A DNA stretch of 64,000 nucleotides from Bradyrhizobium sp. 200 (GTDB lineage: Bacteria; Pseudomonadota; Alphaproteobacteria; Rhizobiales; Xanthobacteraceae), in NCBI RefSeq assembly GCF_023100945.1, contig NZ_CP064689.1:744001-808000 (forward strand). Direction: 5' to 3'. Position 1 is the first letter of the stretch. The number at the start of each line of letters is the position of its first letter. The notes under the pieces are model-generated. The model saw nothing but the letters and a program-made list of their open reading frames with translations. It was not told the origin of the DNA and ran no database searches. Made by a program: the position numbers and the translations under genes. Shown here piece after piece: positions 51,344-60,387 of this stretch.

Positions 51344-52063
51344 TCACTCGCGGTTCTGCCGGTCGAGCTCGCGTTGGCTTTCCGCCAGGGCGTGCGGCTC
51401 AACCAGTAGACCTTGTCGTTCATGGCGGCGCCGTGTCTTGCTGAAGCGGACTACCACGGCGTGCCGAGCGCTTTTCGCCTTGACCCGGCGCGTGAGCAGC
51501 GCATCCCCGGCAGACAGGAATTCAAGATCGTCGAGACCTGCGCATCGCAGGCACGCCGGGCCGGGGCCTTCCATGATGAGAAGATCACCCGTTCCGCTGC
51601 AGCGGTGACATTTCCAGGTCTCGTTCAGTGGCTGGATCACCACAAGCTCGGGCGCGCGGCTCGCTCTTTCCACCAAGCGCTCCCGCCTTTTCTCGGAAAG
51701 CTCGCCCGAAATCCAATGGGTGCGGTACAATTTTTCGATCGTCGGGTCTCCGCTCTTGCTGAAGCGCAGCATCTGCCGCGACGGGGTTCGCGCGACGTAG
51801 TGCGTCTCGCTTGGGGTTAGCCCTTTTGTGGTCGCCCACGACCGAAGCAATTTCATAGCCTCGGAAATGCGCGGCAGATTGGTCTGCACGACTTGCTCGA
51901 GATATTCGACCTGTCCCCGCTGCCAACGTGCAACTGCGCCGGGGTCGAGCCATCCAATCCCGACCAATACGTCAACGGAACTCACATACTTCCGGGCTGC
52001 GAATGCAGCCTCAGCCGCCTTTACCACTCGGTCACCGAGTTTCTTGCGATTTTGCGGATGCAT
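51344..52063 (-). CDS. DUF2293-like protein with zinc ribbon
   Basis: A 239-residue protein: N-terminal helical region (KKLGDRVVKAAEAAFAARKY), central CHRCSGTGDLL ... CLRCAG zinc-ribbon cysteines (about 160-185) and a C-terminal conserved segment LTRRVKAKSARHAVVVRFSK followed by RRRHERQGLLVE. The C-terminal motif agrees with DUF2293 proteins as I remember them. Nucleic-acid binding is possible; function unknown. Confidence 0.7.
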   Translation of the reverse strand: MHPQNRKKLGDRVVKAAEAAFAARKYVSSVDVLVGIGWLDPGAVARWQRGQVEYLEQVVQTNLPRISEAMKLLRSWATTKGLTPSETHYVARTPSRQMLRFSKSGDPTIEKLYRTHWISGELSEKRRERLVERASRAPELVVIQPLNETWKCHRCSGTGDLLIMEGPGPACLRCAGLDDLEFLSAGDALLTRRVKAKSARHAVVVRFSKTRRRHERQGLLVEPHALAESQRELDRQNRE

Positions 52064-52211
52064 GTCCGTCTTCCTCCCATCCCCAAAAATATTTCGAGCG
52101 ACAGGGATATGGAAGAGCGAGGCACGGTCGAAAATCGTGGACTACGGGAGTAAAATCGTGGACTAGGACAGTAAGGGACCGCCAACTGGCGCGCCCCTCA
52201 GCTCATCGCTA

Positions 52212-52451
52212 TCAATCGCAGACGCGCCTGCGGACCACGACGTCCTCGCCAAAGCGATTGGTCCGATGGGTGATGACGACCCGGCAGTTCTCGTAGCCGT
52301 AGCCGCGGTAGTACTCGTCGTGATAGCGATACCGGTCCGGACTGACGTAGACGCCGTTCGGACCAACACCAAACTCAACGGCGTTTGCCGTTGTTGTTGC
52401 TCCCGCTGTCAGTGTTACCAACGCGGCGAGCGCCAAGATACTTCGCCTCAT
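52212..52451 (-). CDS. Small secreted protein (79 aa)
   Basis: Signal peptide (SILALAALVTLTAGATTTANA) then a Tyr/Arg-rich mature part (PDRYRYHDEYYRGYGYENC; VVRRRVCD) with two Cys that could form a disulfide. GAGGAGGTACCT precedes the ATG. Common in Bradyrhizobium; function unknown. Confidence 0.7.
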   Translation of the reverse strand: MRRSILALAALVTLTAGATTTANAVEFGVGPNGVYVSPDRYRYHDEYYRGYGYENCRVVITHRTNRFGEDVVVRRRVCD

Positions 52452-52715
52452 AGGTACCTCCTCTCGGATAGTGACAGAGTGCAATATTAACGACCTGTGA
52501 GCTGCCCCGTTCCGGGTGCATACGGCGTGGTCGCCGTGCATCGCAGCAATACCTGCGGCGCTCACGGGCCGAAGGACGGTCAAACTTGGTCCGGTTCCGT
52601 TTTCACGACTTGTCGGTTGCGAGTGATATGCGCGTCAGCGTAGCGTTTCCGAGAAGGCCGGGTGTGTGGTCGAGGCGATGCGCCGCCGCCTCGACCAGCC
52701 GGGCTGGTGCAGCCG

Positions 52716-53519
52716 TCAGCGCTCGCTGGCAAACAGCTTGGCGTATCGCTGCAGGTAGAGCGGCCAACCCTGATCTCCGGCCACGCCCTCGCGGACGCCC
52801 TGCCAGCCCTCGCCGTGGCGGTCGAGATTGCGGTGCTCGATCTCGACCCGCGTGCGTTGCGGGGTCTCGGCGATGAAGCGTACTTCCCACTCGCTGGTTT
52901 TCAGCGGGTCGTCCTCGATCTGCCACCGCGGGCTGATGTCCCAGCTCAGCAATACCCGGCTGGGCGGCTCGTAAGCCAGCACCCGCGCCCAACGGCATAC
53001 GCTCCCGTCAACCCCGCGGTCGTAGAGAAAGCCGTCGACCTTCGGCTCGAACACGCTCTCGGCGATCGCGACCTTGAGCAGGTTATGCTCGGCGGGCTTG
53101 AAGCTGCCGAAGTCCTCCGTGAAGACCTTGAATGCGCGCGCGATCGGAGCCTCGACCACGATCGACGCGCGCACGGATGTGTCTGCTGCTTGGATACTCA
53201 TCGGATCTCCCTCTTTCGGTTGCTCGACGACCGTCTTGTAGGCCGCGAGCGTCTTGGTCCAGAAGCGGTCGAGTTCAGCCCGAAGCGCCGCCAGCCCATC
53301 GGCGTCGACCTCGTAGATGCGCTGCTTGCCGGCTCGTCTGTCGACGACGAGACCGGCGTCCTTGAGCACCTTCAGATGCTGCGAGACCGCCGGCCGGCTG
53401 ACGGGCAGCGCGCGCGCCAGCTCGCCGACCGCGCTGGGGTGCTCGATCAGCCGCTCAAAGATCGTCCGCCGGGTCGGATCACCCAGCGCAGTCCAGCCGT
53501 TCGTTGCGTAAGTCTTCAC
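52716..53519 (-). CDS. ArsR winged helix fused to SRPBCC domain
   Basis: A 267-residue protein joining an ArsR-type DNA-binding domain (WTALGDPTRRTIFERLIEHP; VSRPAVSQHLKVLKDAGLV; residues 1-95) and an SRPBCC domain (about 113-265; SIVVEAPIARAFKVFTEDFG). The same two modules are separate genes at 46,982-47,843. In the fusion, ligand binding in the SRPBCC part could control DNA binding directly. Start is GTG within the operator palindromes. Confidence 0.88.
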   Translation of the reverse strand: MKTYATNGWTALGDPTRRTIFERLIEHPSAVGELARALPVSRPAVSQHLKVLKDAGLVVDRRAGKQRIYEVDADGLAALRAELDRFWTKTLAAYKTVVEQPKEGDPMSIQAADTSVRASIVVEAPIARAFKVFTEDFGSFKPAEHNLLKVAIAESVFEPKVDGFLYDRGVDGSVCRWARVLAYEPPSRVLLSWDISPRWQIEDDPLKTSEWEVRFIAETPQRTRVEIEHRNLDRHGEGWQGVREGVAGDQGWPLYLQRYAKLFASER

Positions 53520-53545
53520 TTACGCGTAAGTTTATACTTACGCGT
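53518..53545. promoter_or_regulatory. Operator repeats at the ArsR-SRPBCC start
   Basis: A 14-bp perfect palindrome ACTTACGCGTAAGT (53,518-53,531) and a second half-copy ACTTACGCGT (53,536-53,545) lie directly over and upstream of the GTG start; a further TTGCGTAAGT (53,504-53,513) lies inside the gene. Such clustered sites suit autoregulation. Confidence 0.7.
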
Positions 53546-53637
53546 TTGGCGGAGTCAACCCGGTCTGATGGCTGTTTTGAACACGTCAGCGGGGCAGGGG
53601 ATATCCGGGCGCTGGCCGGCGATTGCCGCCGGCTTTT

Positions 53638-54561
53638 TCAGAAATGATGCACGCCGAGCGCGGAGAATGCGCCGTCATGCGGCTCGTGGCCGTCCATGGT
53701 CGGCTGGCCGAGGAAGCCGAGCTGCAGCGGCATCGGGTGCAGGAGCGACGTCGGTATCGCGCCTGCGGTGTCGAGCAGCGGTATCTCATGCTGCGTGGCG
53801 CCGGAAAGATCTGTCGTGCTGGATGTCAGTCCGGAAAGGTCCGTCGCCGGCGGCGCAAGCAAGCCCGTGGCCGGCGTGTCATGGATCAGGCCGCTCACCG
53901 CGCCGGTGAGGCCGTCGACGAGATGGCTGACGGAATCTGTCAGCGTCGATGTCAGTTGCCCGACCGTGGCGTTCAGGCTCGATATCGAGCTCGAGACTGT
54001 TGCGAGCGCGGTGTCGACGATGCCGGTGACGGTATCTGCGAGCGTGTGAACGGATGCGCCGAGATCGAACGAAGGTGGCGCGATGCCGTGCGCAGCGGTG
54101 CTATCGCCCGTCGATGGCGCGTGATCGCTTGAAGCGCTGATGCTCGGCGGCGCAGGCGACCACGCAAGAGCGCCCGCGCCGAGCACATTGCCAGCCGGCG
54201 TGTGGTCGGAGGTCGCGCCCGCATCTTGCGGCGGGGTCGCCGCCGTCGCATCGGCGTGGATCGTCGGCGAAAGATCCGCAGCCGGGGACTCGATCATGCC
54301 GGCATGCTGGTCTTCGTGGTCCGGCCCGGGATCGGTCGGCACCGGCGCCGCTGAGGCGATTTCTGCCGGAAGCGCGTGCGCCGCGGCCGGCTCCGCCGCG
54401 CGCGAGGAATCCGGCTGGTGCTCCAGGCGATGCAGCGCCGTGTCGGCGTCGTTGAGAAGGCCGAGCAGCATGGTGGCGAAAGCCACCGACTCGGTTGCCG
54501 AGATATGACGGCTGCGCTCGGCTTCGTCGGAGCGGCGGGCGTTCTTTTCGGATTCGGCCAT
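53638..54561 (-). CDS. Ser/Thr/Ala-rich candidate cargo of the type I secretion locus
   Basis: A 307-residue acidic protein of low complexity. It starts MAESEKNARRSDEAERSRHI with a short helical part (about 20-50), continues with a Pro/Ala/His linker, and then has long amphipathic stretches (VHTLADTVTGIVDTALATVS; LNATVGQLTSTLTDSVSHLV) and an Asp/Leu/Ser-rich end. No signal peptide, no RTX repeats. It is the last gene of the locus, 14 bp after the HlyD gene. Secretion by the neighbouring exporter is inferred. Confidence 0.65.
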   Translation of the reverse strand: MAESEKNARRSDEAERSRHISATESVAFATMLLGLLNDADTALHRLEHQPDSSRAAEPAAAHALPAEIASAAPVPTDPGPDHEDQHAGMIESPAADLSPTIHADATAATPPQDAGATSDHTPAGNVLGAGALAWSPAPPSISASSDHAPSTGDSTAAHGIAPPSFDLGASVHTLADTVTGIVDTALATVSSSISSLNATVGQLTSTLTDSVSHLVDGLTGAVSGLIHDTPATGLLAPPATDLSGLTSSTTDLSGATQHEIPLLDTAGAIPTSLLHPMPLQLGFLGQPTMDGHEPHDGAFSALGVHHF

Positions 54562-54574
54562 GGCCACCTCCTCG

Positions 54575-55903
54575 TCAGCGTTCGCGAAATGCGCGGGTGA
54601 TTTCGTCGCGCAACGGACCGAGCAGATATTCGAACAAAGTGCGCGGCCGCGTCGGCACGATCACTTCGGCCGGCATGCCGGCCTGCAGATCGATGCGCGA
54701 CTTCTTGACATCGTTCGGATCGAGCGCGACCTCGACGGCGTAGTAGCCCTGTCCGGACTTGTCGTCGGTCAGGCGGTCGGCGGACACCGTGTGCACCGTG
54801 CCGTAGAGCCGGGGCCGCTCGATATAGTTGACGCCGGTGAGCTGCACCTCGGCGCGGTGGCCGACGGCGACGTCGTTGATGTCGGACAGCTTCAGCTTCG
54901 CGGCGGCGATCAGCGGATTGTCCGTCGGCACGATGTCCATCAGCCGTGCGCCGGGCTGGATCACGCCGCCCTCGGTGAAGACGTCGAGGCCGACCACGGA
55001 GCCTGTCGCCGGCGCGGTAATCCGCGTGCGCGTCATCACGTCAGTGGCGGCGTCGATCTTGGGCGCGAGTTCCGCGAGCTTGCTTTCGGTCGCGCGCAAC
55101 TGGTCGGTGATCTCGCTCATTCGCGCGCGTTCCACCCGGGCGATCTCGAGATCGTTCTGCGCGATCTGCTGTTGCATGCCGGCGATGCTGGCCTGCTGTG
55201 CGCCGATGTCGGCCTGCAGCCTGGCGTCTTCACGCTGCAAGGCTAGGATGCGGGTCTTCGGCGTATAGCCTTGCGCAAACAAATGCTGCGCGCCGTTCAT
55301 CTCGTCCGTCAGCAGTTCGCGCTGCTTCTCGGTGCCGGCGAGCTGCGCCTGCGTGCCTGCGATCTGCGATTCGAGCTCCTTGATCTTGCCGCGCAGCACC
55401 GCCGTCTCGGCCGCGAACTGGTGTTTGCGCGCCGCCATCATCGCCGTCTCGTTGGCCATCGCCTGCCGCACCGCGGACAGCTCGCCGCGCGCGCGGAGAT
55501 TTTCGTCGAAGTCCGGTGCATCCCTTCTGTCGCGTTCGGCCACCAGCCGCGCACGCGCGGCCAGTGCAGCGTCGCGATCGGCCATGAGAACGTCGAGCTT
55601 GGCGCGCGGGTCGCTGTCATCGAGCCGGATCAGGAGCTGGCCTTTTTCGACGCGCGCGCCGTCGCGCACGGTGAGCTGGCGGACGACGCCGCCATAAGGG
55701 TGCTGCACGCTCTGCCGCCGGCCTTCGACCTGGAGGTTGCCGCTGGCGATCGCCGCGCCCGAAATCGGCGCGAGTGTTCCCCACATCGTCATCGCGGCTG
55801 CAAACGCCGCGACCACGCCGCCGCCGATAAGCGCCGGCCGCGCGGGGTGCGCATAGCGTGCGCGGTCGCGCATCGGGGCGAAGCCCTCGTCGATCGCCGT
55901 CAT
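54575..55903 (-). CDS. Type I secretion membrane-fusion protein (HlyD/PrtE family)
   Basis: A 442-residue adaptor: one transmembrane helix (about 27-48), lipoyl half (GNLQVEGRRQSVQHPYGGVV), long coiled-coil hairpin (about 100-290) with many Gln/Ala/Glu heptads, second lipoyl half (TRITAPATGSVVGL) and the C-terminal HlyD beta-barrel ending IDLQAGMPAEVIV. ATG 55,903 overlaps the exporter stop (ATGA). An outer-membrane TolC is not encoded here. Confidence 0.92.
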   Translation of the reverse strand: MTAIDEGFAPMRDRARYAHPARPALIGGGVVAAFAAAMTMWGTLAPISGAAIASGNLQVEGRRQSVQHPYGGVVRQLTVRDGARVEKGQLLIRLDDSDPRAKLDVLMADRDAALAARARLVAERDRRDAPDFDENLRARGELSAVRQAMANETAMMAARKHQFAAETAVLRGKIKELESQIAGTQAQLAGTEKQRELLTDEMNGAQHLFAQGYTPKTRILALQREDARLQADIGAQQASIAGMQQQIAQNDLEIARVERARMSEITDQLRATESKLAELAPKIDAATDVMTRTRITAPATGSVVGLDVFTEGGVIQPGARLMDIVPTDNPLIAAAKLKLSDINDVAVGHRAEVQLTGVNYIERPRLYGTVHTVSADRLTDDKSGQGYYAVEVALDPNDVKKSRIDLQAGMPAEVIVPTRPRTLFEYLLGPLRDEITRAFRER

Positions 55904-57633
55904 GATGGGCGCCCCGCGGCGGCCTGCTGCAAGGCGCGATAGACCTCGCCCGGTGGTCCGAGCATGTCGAGCATGCCGCCCCGCAGCACCATCATGACGT
56001 CGACGATGTCGAGGATGGTGGTCCGGTGGGTGATCACGATGACGGTGGCGCCCTCGCTTTTCGCCTGCAGCAGCGCGATCTTGAGTGCCTCCTCGCCGGG
56101 GGCGTCGAGATTGGCGTTGGGCTCGTCGAGCACGAGCAGCGGCGGACGCCCGAGCAGCGCACGCGCCAGCGCCAGACGCTGCCGCTGCCCGCCGGATAGG
56201 CCGACGCCGCCGGGACCCAACCGTGTGTCGTATTGCTTCGGCAGGTCGAGCACCATCTCGTGAATGCCGGCGCGCTTGGCGGCGTCGATGATCTCCTCCG
56301 TCGAGGCGTCGCCGAAGCGGGCGATGTTCTCGCGCACGGTGCCGGCGAACAGGCCGACGTCCTGCGGCAGGTAGCCGACATGGCGGCCGAACTCGAGCGG
56401 ATCCCAATGGCTATAGTCGAGCCCGCCGAAGCGCAGCCGCCCGTCGGCCGGTGCGATGGCGCCGACCAGCAGCCGCGCCAGCGTGCTTTTGCCGGATCCG
56501 CTGGGGCCGACGATGCCGAGCGCCTGGCCGCCGGCAAGCTCGAACGTCAGGTCCTTGATGACGGGCTCCCTGCGCGTCGGCAGCAGGCAGCGCAATTCAC
56601 GCACCTCGATCGTATTGCGCGCCCGCGGCACGATGGTGTGCGGCGGCGTCAGGTCGATCTCGGCGAGCAGCTCGCGGACTTCGGCATAGGCCTCGCGCGC
56701 GCCGATGAATTGCTTCCAGGTGCCGACTGCCTGTTCCACCGGGACCAGCGCGCGGCCCATCACGATGCTGGCGGCGAAGATGGTTGCCGGCGTGATGGCG
56801 TGGTCGATGGCAAGCCAGGCGCCGGTGCCGAGCATCAGCGATTGCAAGAGCAGGCGGAAGAAACGGATGGAAGAGGTCATCACCGCGTTCTTGTCGCTGG
56901 CGAGCGCCTGCTGCACCAGCATCGACGAACGCTGGCTCTGCCAGTTGCGCTCCACCGCCGGCTGCATTCCCATGGCGCGGATGACGTCGGCGTGGCGCAG
57001 GATGTTTTCGGTGAACACGTAGGACCGGTTGCCGGCGGCCTCCGCTTGCTTCATCGGCTCGCGGGTCATCACCTCGTTGAGGCCGGCGAGCCCAAGCAGC
57101 AGCACGGCGCCGATGGTCGCGACGATGCCCAGCAGCGGATGGATGAAGAACAACAGCATGAGATAGATCGGTATCCACGGCAGGTCGAACGCGAAATAGA
57201 TGCCCGGACCGGTCACGAAGGTGCGGAACTGATCGAGATTGCGCAATTGCTGCGCGCCCCGCGAGGCGCCGCGCTGCGCCGAATGCACCACCAGGGCCTC
57301 GAATACGCGCGCCGACAATTCCATGTCGAGGCGGATGCCGCAGCGGATCAGGACGCAGGATCGCACTGCGTCCAGCGCCGCCATGGTGAGCAGCGCGATC
57401 GCCAGGATCAGCGTGAGCAGGACGAGGGTGGAGACGTTCTCGTTGAGCAGGACGCGGTTATAGACCTGCATCAGATAAAGCGGCGAACTCAGATAGAGCA
57501 GGTTGATGCCGCTGGAGAACAGCCCGGCCCACAGGAAGTGCGGCCACAGCGCGACCAGCGCCTGGCGAACGTCATCGGTCCGGCGCCGAGGCGCGGCGGA
57601 TTCGTCAAGGGCGGTCAGCGTGCCCGTTGGCAT
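55900..57633 (-). CDS. Type I secretion ABC permease/ATPase (PrtD family)
   Basis: A 577-residue exporter half-molecule: six-helix membrane domain (about 25-320), then the ATPase with Walker A GPSGSGKST, signature LSGGQRQRLALARALLG, Walker B LLVLDEPNANLD and switch His in ITHRT. No N-terminal C39 or CLD domain, as in PrtD. It forms the inner-membrane engine with HlyD. Lies 131 bp after the small Gly/Ala-rich gene, with a hairpin between them. Confidence 0.93.
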   Translation of the reverse strand: MPTGTLTALDESAAPRRRTDDVRQALVALWPHFLWAGLFSSGINLLYLSSPLYLMQVYNRVLLNENVSTLVLLTLILAIALLTMAALDAVRSCVLIRCGIRLDMELSARVFEALVVHSAQRGASRGAQQLRNLDQFRTFVTGPGIYFAFDLPWIPIYLMLLFFIHPLLGIVATIGAVLLLGLAGLNEVMTREPMKQAEAAGNRSYVFTENILRHADVIRAMGMQPAVERNWQSQRSSMLVQQALASDKNAVMTSSIRFFRLLLQSLMLGTGAWLAIDHAITPATIFAASIVMGRALVPVEQAVGTWKQFIGAREAYAEVRELLAEIDLTPPHTIVPRARNTIEVRELRCLLPTRREPVIKDLTFELAGGQALGIVGPSGSGKSTLARLLVGAIAPADGRLRFGGLDYSHWDPLEFGRHVGYLPQDVGLFAGTVRENIARFGDASTEEIIDAAKRAGIHEMVLDLPKQYDTRLGPGGVGLSGGQRQRLALARALLGRPPLLVLDEPNANLDAPGEEALKIALLQAKSEGATVIVITHRTTILDIVDVMMVLRGGMLDMLGPPGEVYRALQQAAAGRPS

Positions 57634-57705
57634 TCGGCGATCACCTTGGGCGTGATTGACATGACGCTGCCGACACCCGGTCGTGCAGCGCAGGCGGTCG
57701 AGACT

Positions 57706-57732
57706 TGGCGTGGGGATGCGCTCCCCACGCCA
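57706..57732 (-). terminator. Hairpin between cargo candidate and exporter genes
   Basis: Perfect 11-bp inverted repeat TGGCGTGGGGA / TCCCCACGCCA with a 5-nt loop, 33 bp behind the 96-aa gene. No T-run. In type I systems a leaky hairpin between cargo and transporter genes lowers transporter expression; that may be its role. Confidence 0.6.
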
Positions 57733-57764
57733 CGCGTTTTCGAAATGTCTGGACTTAGCTGGCG

Positions 57765-58055
57765 TTAGGCGAGGCCGTGGAGCAGGCCGCCGACATCGAG
57801 GTGACCGACATCAGCGCTGGCACCGATCAGGGTCGGTGCGGAAACCGAGGCGTCGACACCGTCGAGTCCGGCGGAGAGGTCGATACTAGGACTCGTCTCG
57901 ATCACTGCGCCGAGATCGAGCGTGTGCGACAGGTCCGCCGTGGCGCTGGCGCCTGCAGAGGCGCTGCCGCTAGCGCCTGCGCCACCAAGGACGCCGGTGG
58001 CGGCTCCGAGCAGGCCATCGACGGTACCAAGCAGGTTTCCGAGTAGAGCAGCCAT
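57765..58055 (-). CDS. Gly/Ala/Ser-rich 96-aa candidate cargo of the type I secretion locus
   Basis: Starts MAALLGNLLGTVDGLLGAAT with an AAGGAGT ribosome site and is made almost only of Gly, Ala, Ser, Leu, Asp and Thr; no Cys, no Lys/Arg. The C-terminal third is Asp/Val/Ser-rich (DLSAGLDGVDASVSAPTLIG). No signal peptide. It is the first gene before the exporter, where cargo genes usually stand. Same compositional style as the 307-aa protein at the other end of the locus. Confidence 0.65.
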   Translation of the reverse strand: MAALLGNLLGTVDGLLGAATGVLGGAGASGSASAGASATADLSHTLDLGAVIETSPSIDLSAGLDGVDASVSAPTLIGASADVGHLDVGGLLHGLA

Positions 58056-58309
58056 GTAGTCAACTCCTTTGATCGTTGGCTGAAATGCGACGAACGTCGC
58101 GGTGCACAAAGCCGCGGCAGAAGGAAAGGTTGCGGACTCACATGCGGCCTTTTGGTGATCATTTGTTGAGAGAGGAACCTGCTGTTCCGGGCGTAAGGGG
58201 CGGGGGTGCGCTTTGGCATCGTCATTCCAGCGCCGTCATTTCGCCGAAGCCGGGCATTGGCGGGCGGGCCACGATGTGAAATGTTCCTGTGACGGTGTTT
58301 GGAAGGTCG

Positions 58310-59557
58310 ATGTCGGAAGAAAAAACGGATGTCGTGGTGCTCGGGGCGGGCATCGTCGGCGTATCAACGGCCTATGCCGCGCGGCAGCGCGGGATGTCGG
58401 TCGTTCTCGTCGACCGGCGCGCGCCGGGCAGCGAGACCTCCTACGGCAATGCCGGCATCATCAGCAGCGGCTCGATATCGCCGCTCAATAATCCCTCGCT
58501 GTGGAAGGCGCTGCCGAAATACCTGACCAACCGCCACGCCGCCTTGCGCTGGAATCCGCTCTGGGCGGTTCGAAACGCGGGATGGGTCGCGCGTTTCCTG
58601 GCCGATACGGCTGCGTCGCGTTTCAAGCCGCGCGCGACCGCGCTGCATGGATTGATCGGCGCATCGGCGAAACTGCACCGGGAATGGATCGTGAAAGCGG
58701 AAGCCGGGCATCGCATCCGCGAGACAGGCTGGCTGAAGGCTTGGCGGGGCGATGCGGTCGCGGCAGCGAAGGACGAGCAGGCGATGCTGGCTGAATACGG
58801 CATCGCCTGCGAATTGCTCGACCGCCAGGCCATCTCCGCGCTCGAGCCTGGCATCGTGCCGGTCTACAAAGTGGGTCTGCTGCACACGGAGACCGCCTCG
58901 GTCGACTCGCCGGGCGCGGTGGTCAAGGCCTATGCACGGATGTTTGCTGGTAGCGGCGGCGAAGTCAGGCAGGCGGACGTCAAGGCGATCGCGCCCGCCG
59001 GCGATGGCTGGCGCGTCATGCTGGCCGATGGCGAGATCCTGGCGCGCCACGTCGTGGTCGCGCTGGGACCCTGGTCCGCTGATATTTTGCGGCCGCTCGG
59101 CTACCGCGTCCCGCTCGCCTCCGAGCGCGGCTACCACCGCGAATTCAAGCCGAACCCGGCGCGTCCGCTGCATCGTCCGATCTATGACATCGACGGCGGC
59201 TTCATCATGACGCCGATGGAGCAAGGCATCCGCATCACCTCGGGCGTCGAACTGACCGACCGCGATGCGCCTTCCTCGTTCGCCCAGCTCGATCAGGTCG
59301 CTCCGCTGGCGCGCGGCGTGGTCGAATTCGGCGACGCCGTCGGCGATGTCTGGCGCGGGGCTCGGCCGACACTGCCCGACGGCCTGCCGATGATCGGTGC
59401 GGCGCCCCGGCATGCCGGCTTGTGGCTTGCCTTCGGCAACCAGCATATCGGCTTCACGACCGGTCCCGCGACCGGCGCCGCCATTGCCGCCATGATCGGC
59501 GGTGCGCCGCCGCCCTTCGACGTCGCGCCATTCGCGCCGGATCGCTACATTTCTTGA
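58310..59557 (+). CDS. FAD-dependent oxidoreductase (DadA/D-amino-acid dehydrogenase-like)
   Basis: A 415-residue DAO-family flavoprotein: Rossmann start DVVVLGAGIVGVSTAYAARQ (about 6-25), GSETSYGNAGIIS, central substrate domain, and a C-terminal return to the FAD fold (RGARPTLPDGLPMIG; FGNQHIGFTTGP). ATG 58,310 has a GGAAGG site. It oxidises an amino acid or similar amine. Its last 13 bp overlap the convergent gene 59,545-60,387. Confidence 0.9.
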   Translation: MSEEKTDVVVLGAGIVGVSTAYAARQRGMSVVLVDRRAPGSETSYGNAGIISSGSISPLNNPSLWKALPKYLTNRHAALRWNPLWAVRNAGWVARFLADTAASRFKPRATALHGLIGASAKLHREWIVKAEAGHRIRETGWLKAWRGDAVAAAKDEQAMLAEYGIACELLDRQAISALEPGIVPVYKVGLLHTETASVDSPGAVVKAYARMFAGSGGEVRQADVKAIAPAGDGWRVMLADGEILARHVVVALGPWSADILRPLGYRVPLASERGYHREFKPNPARPLHRPIYDIDGGFIMTPMEQGIRITSGVELTDRDAPSSFAQLDQVAPLARGVVEFGDAVGDVWRGARPTLPDGLPMIGAAPRHAGLWLAFGNQHIGFTTGPATGAAIAAMIGGAPPPFDVAPFAPDRYIS

Positions 59558-60387
59558 CGCCGCTGGCGCACCGCCGCTGCCCCGGCAGCGACCAGCATGA
59601 AGAAGCTGAGCACTCCGCTCACCCCGGCGGTGACGAAGAACGGCTGCAGGTCCGCGCCTGGGCTGACGTCGAGCACGATCGGCGGCGATGCGACCGCGAT
59701 GTTGTTCTTGCGGTAGCCCTCGCCGACGGCCCCGGGAAGACCATCGCGCAGCAGAACGCCCGGTTGCGTCGTGATCTGGAAGGCCGGCGTTCTCGGCGAA
59801 AGCATCAACATGCTGCCGCCACCGGGCGGCATATAGGCCGTCGTGTTGGTCTTCATGAAATAGACGAGAGGCTGGCCCGGGCGCCAATTCGCCGGAGTCA
59901 ATGGAATGTAGCGGTCGAGTATCGTCGTGCCGGAGGTTTTGGTTCCGAACTCGATGATGTATTCAGTTCGCGCGATGCCGGTGATCGTCACATGTGTTGA
60001 TCGCGGCGTGTCGCCCTTCGACAGATCGAGGCTCTCGACGTCGACCGTTTCCGTCGACTTCGCGTAGCCGTACCAGCCGGCACTGACCGCGACCGCCAGG
60101 GCCACGGTGCCCAGTAAGGCGAAAATCGCAGGCGATCCGGCGCCCGCAGTGGCACCGCGCAGTTGATCCTGCATGCCGGTAAGCGTGACGAGCACGGCGG
60201 CTGGAGTGAGCAGCACCACGAGCGGAAAGATCAGGGTGCGCTTCAGCCCGTAGGAACCGAACTGCTCCAATTGCCACTCGGCGGCCAGCCGATAGAGCCC
60301 TGCGTAAGCGTACCACTCGTAGAAAATATAAGCGCAGGCCGCCGCGATGTAGAGCCAAATGACCCATTTCAGAACGGACTTCATCAT
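59545..60387 (-). CDS. Conserved membrane protein, unknown function
   Basis: A 280-residue protein with about four helices: one near the start (VLKWVIWLYIAAACAYIFYE), two at about 50-70 and 85-105, and one at the C-terminus (FVTAGVSGVLSFFMLVAAGA). A soluble beta-rich region lies between (about 115-245). I do not recognise a family. Ends tail-to-tail with the DadA-like gene. Confidence 0.65.
   Translation of the reverse strand: MMKSVLKWVIWLYIAAACAYIFYEWYAYAGLYRLAAEWQLEQFGSYGLKRTLIFPLVVLLTPAAVLVTLTGMQDQLRGATAGAGSPAIFALLGTVALAVAVSAGWYGYAKSTETVDVESLDLSKGDTPRSTHVTITGIARTEYIIEFGTKTSGTTILDRYIPLTPANWRPGQPLVYFMKTNTTAYMPPGGGSMLMLSPRTPAFQITTQPGVLLRDGLPGAVGEGYRKNNIAVASPPIVLDVSPGADLQPFFVTAGVSGVLSFFMLVAAGAAAVRQRRQEM

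Noticed and set aside
56233..57768. A 511-codon + frame opposite the type I exporter
   Set aside because: Composition (runs of Gln, Asp, Arg, His) is typical of an antisense frame of a GC-rich gene; the - strand exporter has all ABC motifs.
58364..59887. A 507-codon - frame opposite the DadA-like gene
   Set aside because: Shadow frame; the + strand carries the FAD-binding and DAO motifs.
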